In this document: in pieces, positions 23,049 to 32,073 of the stretch | Layout of the letters: each line of letters begins with the position of its first letter | How positions within the stretch are numbered: the stretch's first letter is position 1 | Source: Candidatus Dormiibacterota bacterium | Lineage (GTDB): Bacteria > Chloroflexota > Dormibacteria > Dormibacterales > Dormibacteraceae | Reading direction: 5' to 3' | NCBI GenBank assembly: GCA_003169845.1 | Contig: PNAG01000002.1 | Location: forward strand, 1-64,000 | Length of the DNA stretch: 64,000 bases | Program-made: the position numbers and the translations under genes | The notes under the pieces: generated by a model | Seen by the model: only the letters and a program-made list of their open reading frames with translations | What the model was told of the DNA's origin: nothing | Databases searched by the model: none

Positions 23049-23231
23049 CGCGTAACCGTGTTTGCTATTTCGATGCGTCCTCGATTTCGGAAAACTCAGT
23101 GTCAGCATGGCGCCCCGGCGTAACCGCGCGGCTCCCCGGCACCACAACTCGCAGCGACGGGACGACCGATGTCACGTACGCGGGTCATTCGCTGGTGTTC
23201 CTCTGGCCGACCCCCCGAGTTCAAGTTGATG
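23049..23231. other. Spacer ending in repeat D
   Basis: No clear gene. It ends with GAGTTCAAGTTGATGC (from 23217), a short string found again at about 52957 and 63894 (family D). Confidence 0.35.
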
Positions 23232-23288
23232 CTGTAGGAGGGCAAAAGTTGATCTGGTCCGGGCGGAGGGACTTTTGCCGCCCCACAG
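23232..23288. repeat. Family C paired-arm element, copy C3
   Basis: Left arm CTGTAGGAGGGCAAAAGT and right arm (reverse complement) CTGTGGGGCGGCAAAAGT enclose about 20 bases. It sits exactly at the left edge of the truncated TcmP gene. Confidence 0.7.
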
Positions 23289-23892
23289 CCCAGTTCCGTT
23301 CGACGACCTGGTTCTGGTCGAACGAGACACGGAGTCCGCTGACGCGCTGACCTCGAGGGTCCGACTACGAGCTCGACGCGGAGAGCACGTCACTGTCATC
23401 AACGACGCCGCGGAGGCAGCCATCGACGACGTCATTACAAAGATTCCGCGGCGTTCATTCGCACTGGCACTTGTGGATCCGTTTCGAATCGAGTTCAGCC
23501 TCGACGCTGTTCGTCGACTGGTTACCGCCCGCCGGGTAGATCTAATCATGCTTTTTGCAGACGGCATGGACCTAAAACGAAACCTCGAGCTCGCAATGTC
23601 GGGAGACCCTGCCCACGCTCCGCGATTCGATTCTGCCTTTGGGGGTGCCGACTGGCGGGATCTGGTTGTCCGTGGCGAGCCGGCCGGTCGGAGCGCGGGG
23701 AAACTGAGGGAGCTATACCTGGAACGACTACGTTCTGTGGGCTTCACGCATTTTGGCAAACCATTCCTAGTCAAGAACTCGCGTGGCCCCGAGGTCTATC
23801 AACTCCTCTACGCCACCAGAGCCGACCTCGGAGTCAAGATCTGGAACGAATGCACGAAAACGGCCCAGTTGGAATTTGAAGGCTTCTGCTGA
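23289..23892 (+). pseudogene. Three-Cys-motif partner protein (TcmP), N-terminally truncated
   Basis: The frame reads DDLVLVERDTESADALTSRV, then VTVINDAAEAAIDDVITKIP, ALALVDPFRIEFSLDAVRRL and RRVDLIMLFADG, and ends normally with a C-terminal FHFGKPFLVKNSRGPEVYQL-like segment. These are the middle and C-terminal parts of TcmP proteins, which partner a radical-SAM-like three-Cys protein and occur in defence-type islands. The family's N-terminal third (the IDLFAGPG-type start) is missing: the frame begins inside family C element C3. A TTG at 23275 in the repeat could still start a shortened protein, but function is doubtful. No three-Cys partner gene is present. Confidence 0.65.
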
Positions 23893-23909
23893 CTTAACGG
23901 TCTTTGCTG

Positions 23910-23922
23910 TTGATAACTACCC
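23910..23922. repeat. 13-bp direct repeat, left of the nuclease gene
   Basis: TTGATAACTACCC, repeated identically at 25643-25655. The pair encloses the 540-residue PD-(D/E)XK gene and about 110 flanking bases. Confidence 0.6.
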
Positions 23923-23986
23923 GCTATCGCGAGAGGTATCGCATTCCCCGACCGGCAGGTTGGCCGCCTAGACTCAGGACGCAACC

Positions 23987-25609
23987 ATGACCACGGTGAA
24001 TTGGTCGGAGGTCCCCTCTGGCACCTACGAAAGAATGGTGGCAGTCCTGATCAGCACGCTAAACCCGGACGCAGAACGTATCGATGGCGCCGGCGGAGAC
24101 GGAGGACGCGATGTTCAGCTAAGGCGTGGCGGACGCTTGGACCTCTGGGAATTGAAGTCGCAAAGCGGGCGCGTCGGACCGATTCAGCGCCGCCAGATCG
24201 AGCGCTCACTGGAGCGCGCGGCCCAGCTAAATCCGGATAGCTGGACGCTCGTCATCCCAGTTGACCCCACCCCGGCAGAACTCAAGTGGTTCGACACTCT
24301 GCAGAGTAGATATCCCTTCACGCTGAAGTCGCTTGGACGTACTTGGCTGGACGGGCAAATGGCGGAGCGCCCGTACCTGCCCAGATACTTCGTGTATGGC
24401 GGTGCCGACGAAGCGACGAAACTCCTTCTCGATCTTCGTAAAGATGAGCAAGAGTTTGGTCGAGGCATTTCGCACGTGGTTTCCAGAGTCGAGGGTTGGG
24501 TTAAGCGACTCCGGGAGCTGGATCCGTTCTGGGACTTTCAGATCTCGCGCTCAGCTGCAGGAGCGTATTCAGTTACCCCGGTTCCAAAGTACCGCGGAGC
24601 AGAAAGAGATCGCCCAATCCGCATCAGCTTAGAAAGTCGATTCCCGAATACCGAAGAAGGTCGCAAAGCGCTGGAATCATTCCAGATGGCGATCGAGTAC
24701 GGCCGACCGGCGACGATCGCGAAAGAGCACGTACACGCGGTCCAAGTCGACGCGCCAGAAGCTTTACATGGAGCGTTTGAAGGTGATGTCTCAATCGCCG
24801 GCGTGCCTGACACGACCGCCAAACCGGGGCTCGTCATGATGGTCTACTCACCGGACGGATCTGTCGTTTCGGCGCTCCCACTTACGGTTTCCGAGACGAC
24901 ACACGGAATTGCCGGCACTGAGCTGACTTTCACTGATTCATCCGGTGGTTTGACACTTCGGATGCGTGCGACGCAGTCAAGCGCCCCTCTTCATACCGAC
25001 TTCCACTTTCTGATGCCACCATCCGTCCTACCAAGTCAGATCCTGCCAACTCTGCGATTGCTCGGAAGTATGTGCAAGCCCAACCGCGTGGCATTTCGCA
25101 TCGTCGGCTCCGACCATGATGCTGCTGGCGCTCCGGATGTACACGTCGACGCGCCAGTTCCGCAGGGCATAGTCGACTTCGTCGATGCTCTCGCAAGGAT
25201 TCAGGCCACTACGCACATCTACTTTCCAGTTCCAGACACGATTACCCCCGAATTGGCCGCGAAGGTTGTGGAGGTCGACCACCTCCTGTCAGGCACTCAG
25301 GTTGAGATGAGATGGGAGCACGTGACAATGACAATCATTGTTCCTGCGGACCCGCAGCCATTGGCGTCGGGCCTGGTCGACGTTGACACGGCGCATTTGC
25401 AATACATAGGCGACCGTGAAGAGGATCTGTTTGGGTACAAGGTGCCGATCCGGAATGTCGCGATTGAACTTGACTCAGCACAAATCGCGAACCGGGCCGA
25501 CCTCGAAGCCCAACTCCCCCTGCAACCGGGGGTTGAACTTCAAGTCACCCTCGTTCCGGCAGATAGTGATACGGGCCGACTCAAGGTGGTAAGCAGACCG
25601 ACGTCATAG
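23987..25609 (+). CDS. PD-(D/E)XK restriction-endonuclease-fold protein with large unknown C-terminal region
   Basis: 540 residues. Residues 10-110 form a restriction-endonuclease-like domain: Glu15 in TYERMVAVLISTLNPDA, GAGGDGGRDVQLRRGG with Asp42, and DLWELKSQSG giving Glu55-x-Lys57. These are the catalytic residues of PD-(D/E)XK nucleases. The helix after it (RRQIERSLERAAQLNPDSWT) and VIPVDPTPAELKWFDTL are as in Mrr-like or sensor nucleases. The remaining 400 residues are mostly beta-rich, have no membrane segment and match no family I know. Lower GC and different codon use from neighbours, the 13-bp flanking direct repeats and the adjacent TcmP remnant point to an acquired, probably defence-related gene. 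No partner is seen. Confidence 0.65.
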   Translation: MTTVNWSEVPSGTYERMVAVLISTLNPDAERIDGAGGDGGRDVQLRRGGRLDLWELKSQSGRVGPIQRRQIERSLERAAQLNPDSWTLVIPVDPTPAELKWFDTLQSRYPFTLKSLGRTWLDGQMAERPYLPRYFVYGGADEATKLLLDLRKDEQEFGRGISHVVSRVEGWVKRLRELDPFWDFQISRSAAGAYSVTPVPKYRGAERDRPIRISLESRFPNTEEGRKALESFQMAIEYGRPATIAKEHVHAVQVDAPEALHGAFEGDVSIAGVPDTTAKPGLVMMVYSPDGSVVSALPLTVSETTHGIAGTELTFTDSSGGLTLRMRATQSSAPLHTDFHFLMPPSVLPSQILPTLRLLGSMCKPNRVAFRIVGSDHDAAGAPDVHVDAPVPQGIVDFVDALARIQATTHIYFPVPDTITPELAAKVVEVDHLLSGTQVEMRWEHVTMTIIVPADPQPLASGLVDVDTAHLQYIGDREEDLFGYKVPIRNVAIELDSAQIANRADLEAQLPLQPGVELQVTLVPADSDTGRLKVVSRPTS

Positions 25610-25642
25610 GTTGGAGACATGGGCAATTTTCGCGCCTTGGTA

Positions 25643-25655
25643 TTGATAACTACCC
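25643..25655. repeat. 13-bp direct repeat, right of the nuclease gene
   Basis: TTGATAACTACCC, identical to 23910-23922. Downstream at about 25852, GATGGGTTCGATTCCATC with a later TGCCA resembles a degraded tRNA T-arm. Confidence 0.6.
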
Positions 25656-25898
25656 CTTACAGCACCAACGTCCCCCGCTAACACGCGGCGACTTGCCGAA
25701 GGCGCGGGAGCGTTCGTTGCGAGCTAGCGGATACCCTCCCACAGCTGGCGCTCCCATCGCGACTCCGAAGATGAACCGACGGAACGAGAGTCCTAGCCGG
25801 TGCTGACAGCCAAGATGACGGCGAGGTCAGCGGATCGCGGCGGCCGATTCTGATGGGTTCGATTCCATCCATCCCTGCCAGTTATGCCGGGTGCACCG

Positions 25899-26600
25899 TC
25901 AACCAGTGTGGTACGTCACAATCCGGAGTGGCGTTGGGTTCCACGCGTTCACCGCGTTATGCTCGGAGGGGCAGTTGGAAATCGCAACTACGATGTCCAT
26001 ATCGGCTCGCAAGTCCAAATGGTCGCCGGGCTTGGAGATCGGCGGTAGAAGCTCAAGTCCACCGTCGGGCTTATAGCTCACATTCATGAAGAGAGAGCAG
26101 CAGCCTTCTTCAATATCGGCCGGTGCAAAGTTGTACGCTCCCATCGAAGCCGTCAAGTTGATTCGACAACTGTGGGTACCCTCGACCCCATAGCGCACGC
26201 GATTCAGCTCGGCACTGCAAAAGCTTCCAGCAGCCCCGTTCGTTCCTACAGTGTCCTTGATGATGGTCGCCATTCGCTGGCCGAACTTCGCATAGAAAGC
26301 GTGCCCGGTCGAAATCTTCCAAGTTCTGTTGATCAGCGTCGTGTTGTTCATCGATGACAGGTTCTTTAGGTTTTTTGGGTCGTAGAGGATGATGTCAGCG
26401 ACCTGCTGCCCCTCGACGTCAATGAATCGCATCACTTCGCCTGTGGATAGGAGCCGCGCTGGCAGATATCCACGGGCCGGGATGAGCACGTCCTCGATGA
26501 CGTCACCTGGGATCTCCCCCGGGTGAGTCGAAGCTCGCTTTAACTCGTAATCGAGCAACTCTCCAGGGCCCCATAGCGTCTTCAGTCGAGAGATGTCCAT
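25899..26600 (-). CDS. DUF1989 (urea-carboxylase-associated) family protein
   Basis: 233 residues with the DUF1989 fold: VIEDVLIPARGYLPARLLST, DVEGQQVADIILYDP, NNTTLINRTWKISTGHAFYA, CRINLTASMG and the ending DIVVAISNCPSEHNAVNAWN. Paired DUF1989 proteins act with urea or guanidine carboxylases, for example as carboxyguanidine deiminase subunits; single ones have less clear roles. Here it lies 49 bases from, and in the same direction as, the ABC substrate-binding protein gene, so it probably acts on the compound that the transporter brings in. Its partner subunit and a carboxylase are not in the window. Confidence 0.8.
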   Translation of the reverse strand: MDISRLKTLWGPGELLDYELKRASTHPGEIPGDVIEDVLIPARGYLPARLLSTGEVMRFIDVEGQQVADIILYDPKNLKNLSSMNNTTLINRTWKISTGHAFYAKFGQRMATIIKDTVGTNGAAGSFCSAELNRVRYGVEGTHSCRINLTASMGAYNFAPADIEEGCCSLFMNVSYKPDGGLELLPPISKPGDHLDLRADMDIVVAISNCPSEHNAVNAWNPTPLRIVTYHTG

Positions 26601-26649
26601 GACGGACCTCCGCTATGCCGAATAGTCTGATCGGGAAGCGGTGCTCGTC

Positions 26650-27951
26650 CTACGAGACCAACTTGTTGACCGCGCCTGCCGGGTAGACCTTCAGGATCGG
26701 TTGACTGCCGTTGGCTGAGGCGTAGCCGAGAATCTCGAAGCCACCCTCCGAGTTGTGCCACTGGTCCCAGGCGACTGGGCCACTCGATCCCGAATAGGAG
26801 ATCGTCTTGCCCGCCGCAAGGGCAGCCTTTCCGTCGGCGAAGGTATAGACCACCTGAGCGCTCCCGCCGGCCGTTGTCACTTTCGGGATGTAGTCGTTCC
26901 ACACTTTCGGATCAGTGGTCTTGGCGGCAAGCATCGCCAGCGCAGAGATGATCACCCCGTCGTAGTCGGCCGCGGAGTAGACGTCCTGGGTCCACTGGGC
27001 GGGGTTTTGAACGTCTGCCGAGGACGCGAGCATGTTGGTATTGAACTCGTTCCACGCGGGGCCGCTGAACGAGGCATTTCCAGCGCATTCGTGGTAGATC
27101 TGAGCCAGAGAGTCGGCTCCGATAGTGCCAGTGACAGCTTGAATCCACTGTGTCGCTTGTGCTCCGGTTGAGATGAACGGGTAGACCCCGTGCAGCTGCT
27201 TAAGCTGTCCAAAGAAGGTTGCGGCGGTCTGAGGATCGGTTTCGGTGAAGATAATGTCGGGATTGGCCGCAATGACCTGCGAGGCCTCGCTGCGATACGA
27301 GGACTGCCCGATGGTTAGGGTCTGATTGATGGCGATGGTTCCGCCCAGCTTCTGGAAAGCCGACGTGATTGTGGGCACAGTGCCTTGCGAGCTGATGTCA
27401 TTACCGAACACCAGGGCTGCTCGCCGGTAGCCAGCGTCGTAAGCGTAGAGCGCCTCTGCGTACCCGTAGTAGGCGTCCGATGGGTCGATGCGCCAGAAGT
27501 AGTGAAAAGTTGACTTGTCGAATATCGGCTGCCCCGTATCCGCAAACATAGGGATGTGGGCGGCGTTAATGATCGGTGCCGTCGCGCTTGCCTCATCAGA
27601 GCTCGGCCCCTGCACTTCCATCAAGTTGGTCGTGGTGGCGAGCATCTTCTGGACTGCGGGCACGGCATCGGCCGGATCGCCTCTACTGTCGACCGCAAGA
27701 CACGTGGCGGTCGAGTGTCCTAGCACACCCCCCGCAGCTGCAATCGATTTGATCGCTGCAAAACAACCAGATCCGTTCTCCGGACCAAAGCTGGCGTCGG
27801 GACCCGTGTAAGGGTTGAAGGTAGCGAACGTCAGGGGCTGACCGTTCTCCACGTACGCGCTGGAGCTCGACCCGCCGCAAGCCGTAGTGATGAGTATCCC
27901 GACTGCGATCACGCTGAGCCCCGCCGATTGTCCTGCCCTAGGTAGTCTCAT
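26650..27951 (-). CDS. ABC transporter substrate-binding lipoprotein, LivK/urea type
   Basis: 433 residues. The N-terminus ends in the lipobox ILITTACGG, so it is anchored outside the membrane. The mature part is a type I periplasmic binding fold (NPYTGPDASFGPENGSGCFA, VQGPSSDEASATAPIINAAH, RIDPSDAYYGYAEALYAYDA, VFGNDISSQGTV, IIFTETDPQTAATFFGQLKQ). This family binds branched-chain amino acids, amides or urea. Its permease and ATPase genes are at 30149-33663 on the other strand, so the transporter is split over a divergent promoter. That promoter contains several AAGTGGCC-like sites. Confidence 0.85.
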   Translation of the reverse strand: MRLPRAGQSAGLSVIAVGILITTACGGSSSSAYVENGQPLTFATFNPYTGPDASFGPENGSGCFAAIKSIAAAGGVLGHSTATCLAVDSRGDPADAVPAVQKMLATTTNLMEVQGPSSDEASATAPIINAAHIPMFADTGQPIFDKSTFHYFWRIDPSDAYYGYAEALYAYDAGYRRAALVFGNDISSQGTVPTITSAFQKLGGTIAINQTLTIGQSSYRSEASQVIAANPDIIFTETDPQTAATFFGQLKQLHGVYPFISTGAQATQWIQAVTGTIGADSLAQIYHECAGNASFSGPAWNEFNTNMLASSADVQNPAQWTQDVYSAADYDGVIISALAMLAAKTTDPKVWNDYIPKVTTAGGSAQVVYTFADGKAALAAGKTISYSGSSGPVAWDQWHNSEGGFEILGYASANGSQPILKVYPAGAVNKLVS

Positions 27952-28059
27952 CGCGATAACAGCCTCCCTTCACGGCACCTGGGCGCTCCCGCGTCGACCT
28001 CTCGACCAGCGCGGACCAGGCCATCATCTCGGTGCCCGTTGTGGTGCACAATGTCGACT

Positions 28060-28110
28060 AAAGTGGCCCCCGCCAACAGGGCCACTAAGGCAACAGTTGG
28101 CTTGGCCACT
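28060..28110. promoter_or_regulatory. AAGTGGCC operator cluster, candidate MocR sites
   Basis: AGTGGCC (28062-28068) and GGCCACT (28080-28086) are a perfect inverted repeat; another GGCCACT stands at 28104-28110. They lie between the substrate-binding gene and the aquaporin gene. The same octamer recurs before the aminotransferase gene at 33676 and 33699. Confidence 0.5.
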
Positions 28111-28240
28111 TTTGAAGGCTACGTGTCGTGCTGTGGCGCAACCTTCAGGGCAGACGGCGATCGAAAGTTCGCGCTAAGCCCCAGCATTCTCGCGTCACCA
28201 CTAAACACCGTCTCATGCGACCACGCTGACTCAGTGCGTT

Positions 28241-28293
28241 CAAAGTGGTCTTACAAATTGACGCATCAGTGGCCCTTTTGGTTAGGACCACTC
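28241..28293. promoter_or_regulatory. AAGTGGTC/GGACCACT sites before the aquaporin gene
   Basis: CAAAGTGGTC (28241-28250), AGTGGCCC (28268-28275) and GGACCACT (28286-28293) continue the operator motif and end just before the likely aquaporin start, so they can act on the rightward operon. Confidence 0.45.
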
Positions 28294-28310
28294 TATGGCT
28301 CAGTAGGCGG

Positions 28311-29090
28311 GTGCGCAAACATTCGCAACTTCAAAGGGCGTTGTCAGAGGCCTTTGGAACCGCGGTCTTGCTTTTCTTTGGGGCCGGATCGGTCATCGCA
28401 ACCCTGGTTCTCTCGGCGCGTAAACCCGCAGCCATAGACGGGGCAGACCTGATGGTCATCGCCTCGACGTTCGGGTTCGTGATCATCGCCTTGGTGTATG
28501 CCCTCGGGCGCGTATCCGGCTGCCATATCAATCCAGCGATAACCCTTGCGCTTGCGGTTACGAAACGATTTGCTTGGAGAGACGTCCCTATCTATTGGCT
28601 AGCTCAGCTGGTTGGAGCGGTAGTCGGTAGTCTCGCGGTCTGGATCGTCTTCGGTCAGCGCGCCATCGACCTCGGCCTGGGTCAGACCAGCTTCGACTCG
28701 GGGACGACAGGTTACTTAGCGGCGGCGCTAGGCGAGCTGATCGGCACCTTCGTTCTCGTGTTCGCGGTGCTTGGCATCGTCGACCCGAATGCGCCGACTC
28801 AGATGTCGGGTATCGTCATTGGCCTCGTGGTTGCAGCGATCGATCTGATGCTCATCCCGGCTACGGGAGGTGCGATCAACCCCGCTCGTGCCCTCGGACC
28901 CGAGATCGTCGCCGCCATCGGCGGTGGGACCACGCATTGGATTCAGTACGTGCCCGCGTACCTCCTCCCGGAGCTCGCGGGCGGTTGCCTGGGGGCGCTG
29001 CTCTACGACTACCTGGCCGTCCCGCGCCTCGTTACCAGCGCCCCGATCGTTCACGCGGTCACCGAAACGAGTGAGGGATCGAGAGCCTGA
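28311..29090 (+). CDS. Aquaporin / aquaglyceroporin (MIP family)
   Basis: 259 residues from GTG 28311; TTG 28341 is an alternative. Upstream in-frame codons overlap the operator sites. Six membrane helices and the two half-helix NPA loops (GCHINPAITLALAV and GGAINPARALGPEI) are present. MIP channels pass water, glycerol or small neutral solutes such as urea. It stands at the head of a transporter and catabolic operon, so a role in letting a small amide or urea pass is reasonable but not shown. The LLM oxidoreductase gene follows after 10 bases. Confidence 0.85.
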   Translation: MRKHSQLQRALSEAFGTAVLLFFGAGSVIATLVLSARKPAAIDGADLMVIASTFGFVIIALVYALGRVSGCHINPAITLALAVTKRFAWRDVPIYWLAQLVGAVVGSLAVWIVFGQRAIDLGLGQTSFDSGTTGYLAAALGELIGTFVLVFAVLGIVDPNAPTQMSGIVIGLVVAAIDLMLIPATGGAINPARALGPEIVAAIGGGTTHWIQYVPAYLLPELAGGCLGALLYDYLAVPRLVTSAPIVHAVTETSEGSRA

Positions 29091-29100
29091 AGCAAAGACA

Positions 29101-30105
29101 TTGGTAACTACTGCTCTCACCTTCTACAGCCTCCTCGACATTCCGACTACCGACATGGTTGAGTGCTTTAAGGCCGCTGAGAACGCCGGTTTCACCTACG
29201 GCTTCATGTCCGAGTCAGCGGGTCGTGACGCGATGATGATCCTCACGGCTGCGGCACTGGCGACCTCAAGGCTCAAACTTGGAACCAACATTCTGCCCAT
29301 CTATAGGCGAACGCCGGCGCAGACAGCTGCTTCGGCGATAACCCTGAGCGAAATCGCCGAAGGCCGCTTCACCGTGTTGGGCCTCGGCACGAGCTACAAG
29401 CAGCGGGTAGAAGCCTGGTTCGGAACAGAGTTCGAGCGCCCGGCTGCGCGAATGCGTGAATACATAGAAGTGATCCGGCTGCTTCTATCGGGTGGCAGCC
29501 AGAGCTATAGCGGCACGTACTACAAGTTCGAAGACTACCCTCCTCTGACCGAGACCCCGCATCCCATCCCGATCTACCTGGGTGTCACAGGGCCCGTGAT
29601 GCGTCGCCTTACCGGCCGCATGGCGGACGGGGTCATTCTGAATTCGCTGAGCACCCCTGAGTTCATCCGCCGCTCCATCGACATCATCAAAGCGGGCGCT
29701 GACGAAAAGGGGCGATCAGTGAGCGAGATCGATATCGGCGCGAGCATCGTCTTCTCAGCAGACCCGAGCCGCACGCAAGCCCTCGAAGCTGCGAAGCGCG
29801 CCGTGCTCTTTTACATCATCTATCCAGAGTTCGACCCGATCGTCGAGACGACTCCCTACATGGAAGAGATCACGGCACTCAGAGAGGCGTACTGGAGTGG
29901 TGATCGGGACAAGGCCTACAGGGTCCTCACCGAACCGATTGTCGATGCCTTTACCGTATTTGGCACGCCGGACGAGTGCCGGGAAAAGATAGAGCGGTAC
30001 AAAGCAGCCGGCCTGCAGCTGTTCGTCATCCGGTCGGCGGTCGATCGCTTCAACGGGAAACAGGCCGTGCTAACGAACATCGAGGCGATGAAGGGATTCG
30101 CTTAG
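29101..30105 (+). CDS. LLM-class flavin/F420-dependent oxidoreductase
   Basis: 334 residues from TTG 29101; the long upstream extension in the same frame runs over the aquaporin gene and is rejected. It is a luciferase-like TIM barrel: LTFYSLLDIPTTDMVECFKA, NAGFTYGFMSESAGRDAMM, LGTNILPIYRRTPAQTAASA, GRFTVLGLGTSYKQRVEAWF, and the C-terminal DAFTVFGTPDECREKIERYK. This group uses F420 or FMN for hydride transfer or oxygenation of small organic compounds. Its place between the aquaporin and LivH genes suggests it acts on the imported nitrogen compound. Cofactor choice cannot be settled from the sequence alone. Confidence 0.8.
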   Translation: MVTTALTFYSLLDIPTTDMVECFKAAENAGFTYGFMSESAGRDAMMILTAAALATSRLKLGTNILPIYRRTPAQTAASAITLSEIAEGRFTVLGLGTSYKQRVEAWFGTEFERPAARMREYIEVIRLLLSGGSQSYSGTYYKFEDYPPLTETPHPIPIYLGVTGPVMRRLTGRMADGVILNSLSTPEFIRRSIDIIKAGADEKGRSVSEIDIGASIVFSADPSRTQALEAAKRAVLFYIIYPEFDPIVETTPYMEEITALREAYWSGDRDKAYRVLTEPIVDAFTVFGTPDECREKIERYKAAGLQLFVIRSAVDRFNGKQAVLTNIEAMKGFA

Positions 30106-30148
30106 GTTCGGGGCTCGATTCGTGAGAGGAGTCTTCAAGAGCAACTAG

Positions 30149-31039
30149 ATGCCATATCTTCTGGGGCCCTCGATCGGTTTTGGCCTGGTCACTGCATCGA
30201 TCCTGGCCCTAGCCGCGGTGGGATTCACCATGCAGTTCGGAGTCACCAACATCCTGAATCTAGCCTACGGCGAGGTGATGGCAACCTCGGGTTTTGTGGC
30301 GCTCATAGTTAACCGGGCTGGCCTGTCGATCTGGTTTGGTATGGCCGCTGCAGCGGTCTTCGGAGCCGCTCTCTCCTATCTGCTCAACAGGGTGATCTTT
30401 ATCCCGTTCGCCAGGCGTGGTACCAAGCTGTTCGGCATGGTGATCGTGACCATCGCGGTTGGGCTGATCCTCGAGAACTCGATTCTGGCCATTACCGGTC
30501 CTAATTTCTTCAGCTACATCGTGCCTCAGGAATCTACATACAGCGTTGGATTCCTGATTCTGACCACATCTCAAATTGTCCTGATGGGACTTGCGACGCT
30601 GGCGATGATTGCCGTCCACAGCTTGCTGCGCCTTACCAGGCTCGGTATGGCTATGAGGGCCACGGCCAGTGATGCCTCACTGGCCCGGGGTTGCGGGATT
30701 CGCACCGAACGTATCGTCGACGCCGGCTGGCTGATCTCAGGTGCGATGTGTGGCATCGCGGGGGTTGCACTCTTCATCAATACGACCAGTTTCACGTCGG
30801 CCACCGCCAACAGCTTCCTTGTCGTAATCGTGGCCGCAGCGATACTCGGCGGGGTTGGGCAACCTTATGGAGCGATGCTGGGGGCGCTGGTGATCGGCCT
30901 GACAAGCGAGATAGCGGCCGCGTTCCTGAACCCCGCCTACAAGAACGTGGTCGCCTTCGTCATTTTGGTCGTGGTGTTGCTGCTCCGCCCGCAGGGGATC
31001 TTGGCTCAGATCGCGGTCCAACGAGAGATCGCAAGGTGA
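30149..31039 (+). CDS. livH: Branched-chain amino acid/urea ABC transporter permease LivH
   Basis: 296 residues with about eight membrane helices. The typical LivH/UrtB signatures are seen: GFTMQFGVTNILNLAYGEVM, MAMRATASDASLARGCGIRT with the EAA-like loop, and ILGGVGQPYGAMLGALVIGL near the C-terminus. It forms the inner-membrane channel with LivM, powered by LivG and LivF. The stop overlaps the GTG start of LivM by four bases (GTGA), so they are translationally coupled. The ATG has only a weak GAGAGG upstream. Confidence 0.9.
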   Translation: MPYLLGPSIGFGLVTASILALAAVGFTMQFGVTNILNLAYGEVMATSGFVALIVNRAGLSIWFGMAAAAVFGAALSYLLNRVIFIPFARRGTKLFGMVIVTIAVGLILENSILAITGPNFFSYIVPQESTYSVGFLILTTSQIVLMGLATLAMIAVHSLLRLTRLGMAMRATASDASLARGCGIRTERIVDAGWLISGAMCGIAGVALFINTTSFTSATANSFLVVIVAAAILGGVGQPYGAMLGALVIGLTSEIAAAFLNPAYKNVVAFVILVVVLLLRPQGILAQIAVQREIAR

Positions 31040-32073
31040 GCTCCGCCTTCCAGTTCTACGTGACCACGCTGTTGATCTACGCCGGGGTAGACATACTTGC
31101 TGCCTGGGGTCTAAACCTGCAGTTCGGCACGGCCGGGCTGCTCAGCTTTGCCTTCATCGTCTTCCAGGCTGCGGGCGCCTACACGGCAGGCGTCCTGGCT
31201 CTCGGACCACAAACTGACAATGGCGGCTACCAGCACTACATCGGTGGATACGCGCTTCCATTTCCGATACCAATCCTTGCGGCAATGGCCGTTGGAGCGG
31301 TGATCGCTGTGCCGATTGGCCTCATTGCACTGCGGCGGCTCAGGAGCGACTATCAGGCGGTAGCACTCCTGGTTGTCTCGATCATTGCAAGCAGCATCGC
31401 CACTAACGAGACAGAGCTGTTCAACGGTGCCGCCGGAATCTCGTTGGTTCCCCACCCACTTGCGGATCAGTTCGGCGGCGACCTGCTCACCTATCAATGG
31501 TTCTACGTCGGGTTCACCGCAGCTGTCTGCTTAGTCGCGTATCTGATCGTTCATCGGGTCACCCACTCGCCGCTGGGCAGAGCGTTCCGAGCCATGCGCG
31601 ACAACGAACAAGCCGCGTCTGCCTTGGCAAAGGACATCACAGGTCTTCGGCTCCTTGCTTTCGCGATCGGCGGTGCACTTGGAGCGTTGAGTGGGGCCAT
31701 CCTGGTGCTCTTTATCGGCACCTGGGCGCCCAGCGCCTGGCTCTACCCCGAGACCTTTGTGCTGCTCGCCGCAATCATCGTCGGAGGAACCAACAACAGC
31801 CTGGGAACCGTGGTCGGAGTGTTGCTCGTGCCCATCGGCTTTGCGGAAGGTAGCCGCTTTTTGCCAGAGATCGGTCACCCCGGGCTTATCGATGCAGGGC
31901 AGTGGATTGCCATCGGCCTGATGCTCCTGATCTTTCTGTGGTTTCGGCCGCAGGGCATCCTGCCTGAGCGCAAACACAGGTATGCGAACGATGGGCGGTT
32001 GGTTACCGTTCTCGATGAATTGGCGGGTTGGCTGCGTCGCTCGTTGGCTCTAATCCAAAGATCCTCTCGTTGA
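31036..32073 (+). CDS. livM: ABC transporter permease LivM
   Basis: 345 residues from GTG 31036. A longer frame reaching upstream inside livH is a shadow. It has about nine membrane helices, the LivM start WGLNLQFGTAGLLSFAFIVF, the conserved SPLGRAFRAMRDNEQAASAL loop that meets the ATPases, and the ending FLWFRPQGILPERKHRY. The permease partner of LivH in a LivFGHMK-type importer. The stop TGA overlaps the TTG start of livG (TTGA). Confidence 0.9.
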   Translation: MSSAFQFYVTTLLIYAGVDILAAWGLNLQFGTAGLLSFAFIVFQAAGAYTAGVLALGPQTDNGGYQHYIGGYALPFPIPILAAMAVGAVIAVPIGLIALRRLRSDYQAVALLVVSIIASSIATNETELFNGAAGISLVPHPLADQFGGDLLTYQWFYVGFTAAVCLVAYLIVHRVTHSPLGRAFRAMRDNEQAASALAKDITGLRLLAFAIGGALGALSGAILVLFIGTWAPSAWLYPETFVLLAAIIVGGTNNSLGTVVGVLLVPIGFAEGSRFLPEIGHPGLIDAGQWIAIGLMLLIFLWFRPQGILPERKHRYANDGRLVTVLDELAGWLRRSLALIQRSSR

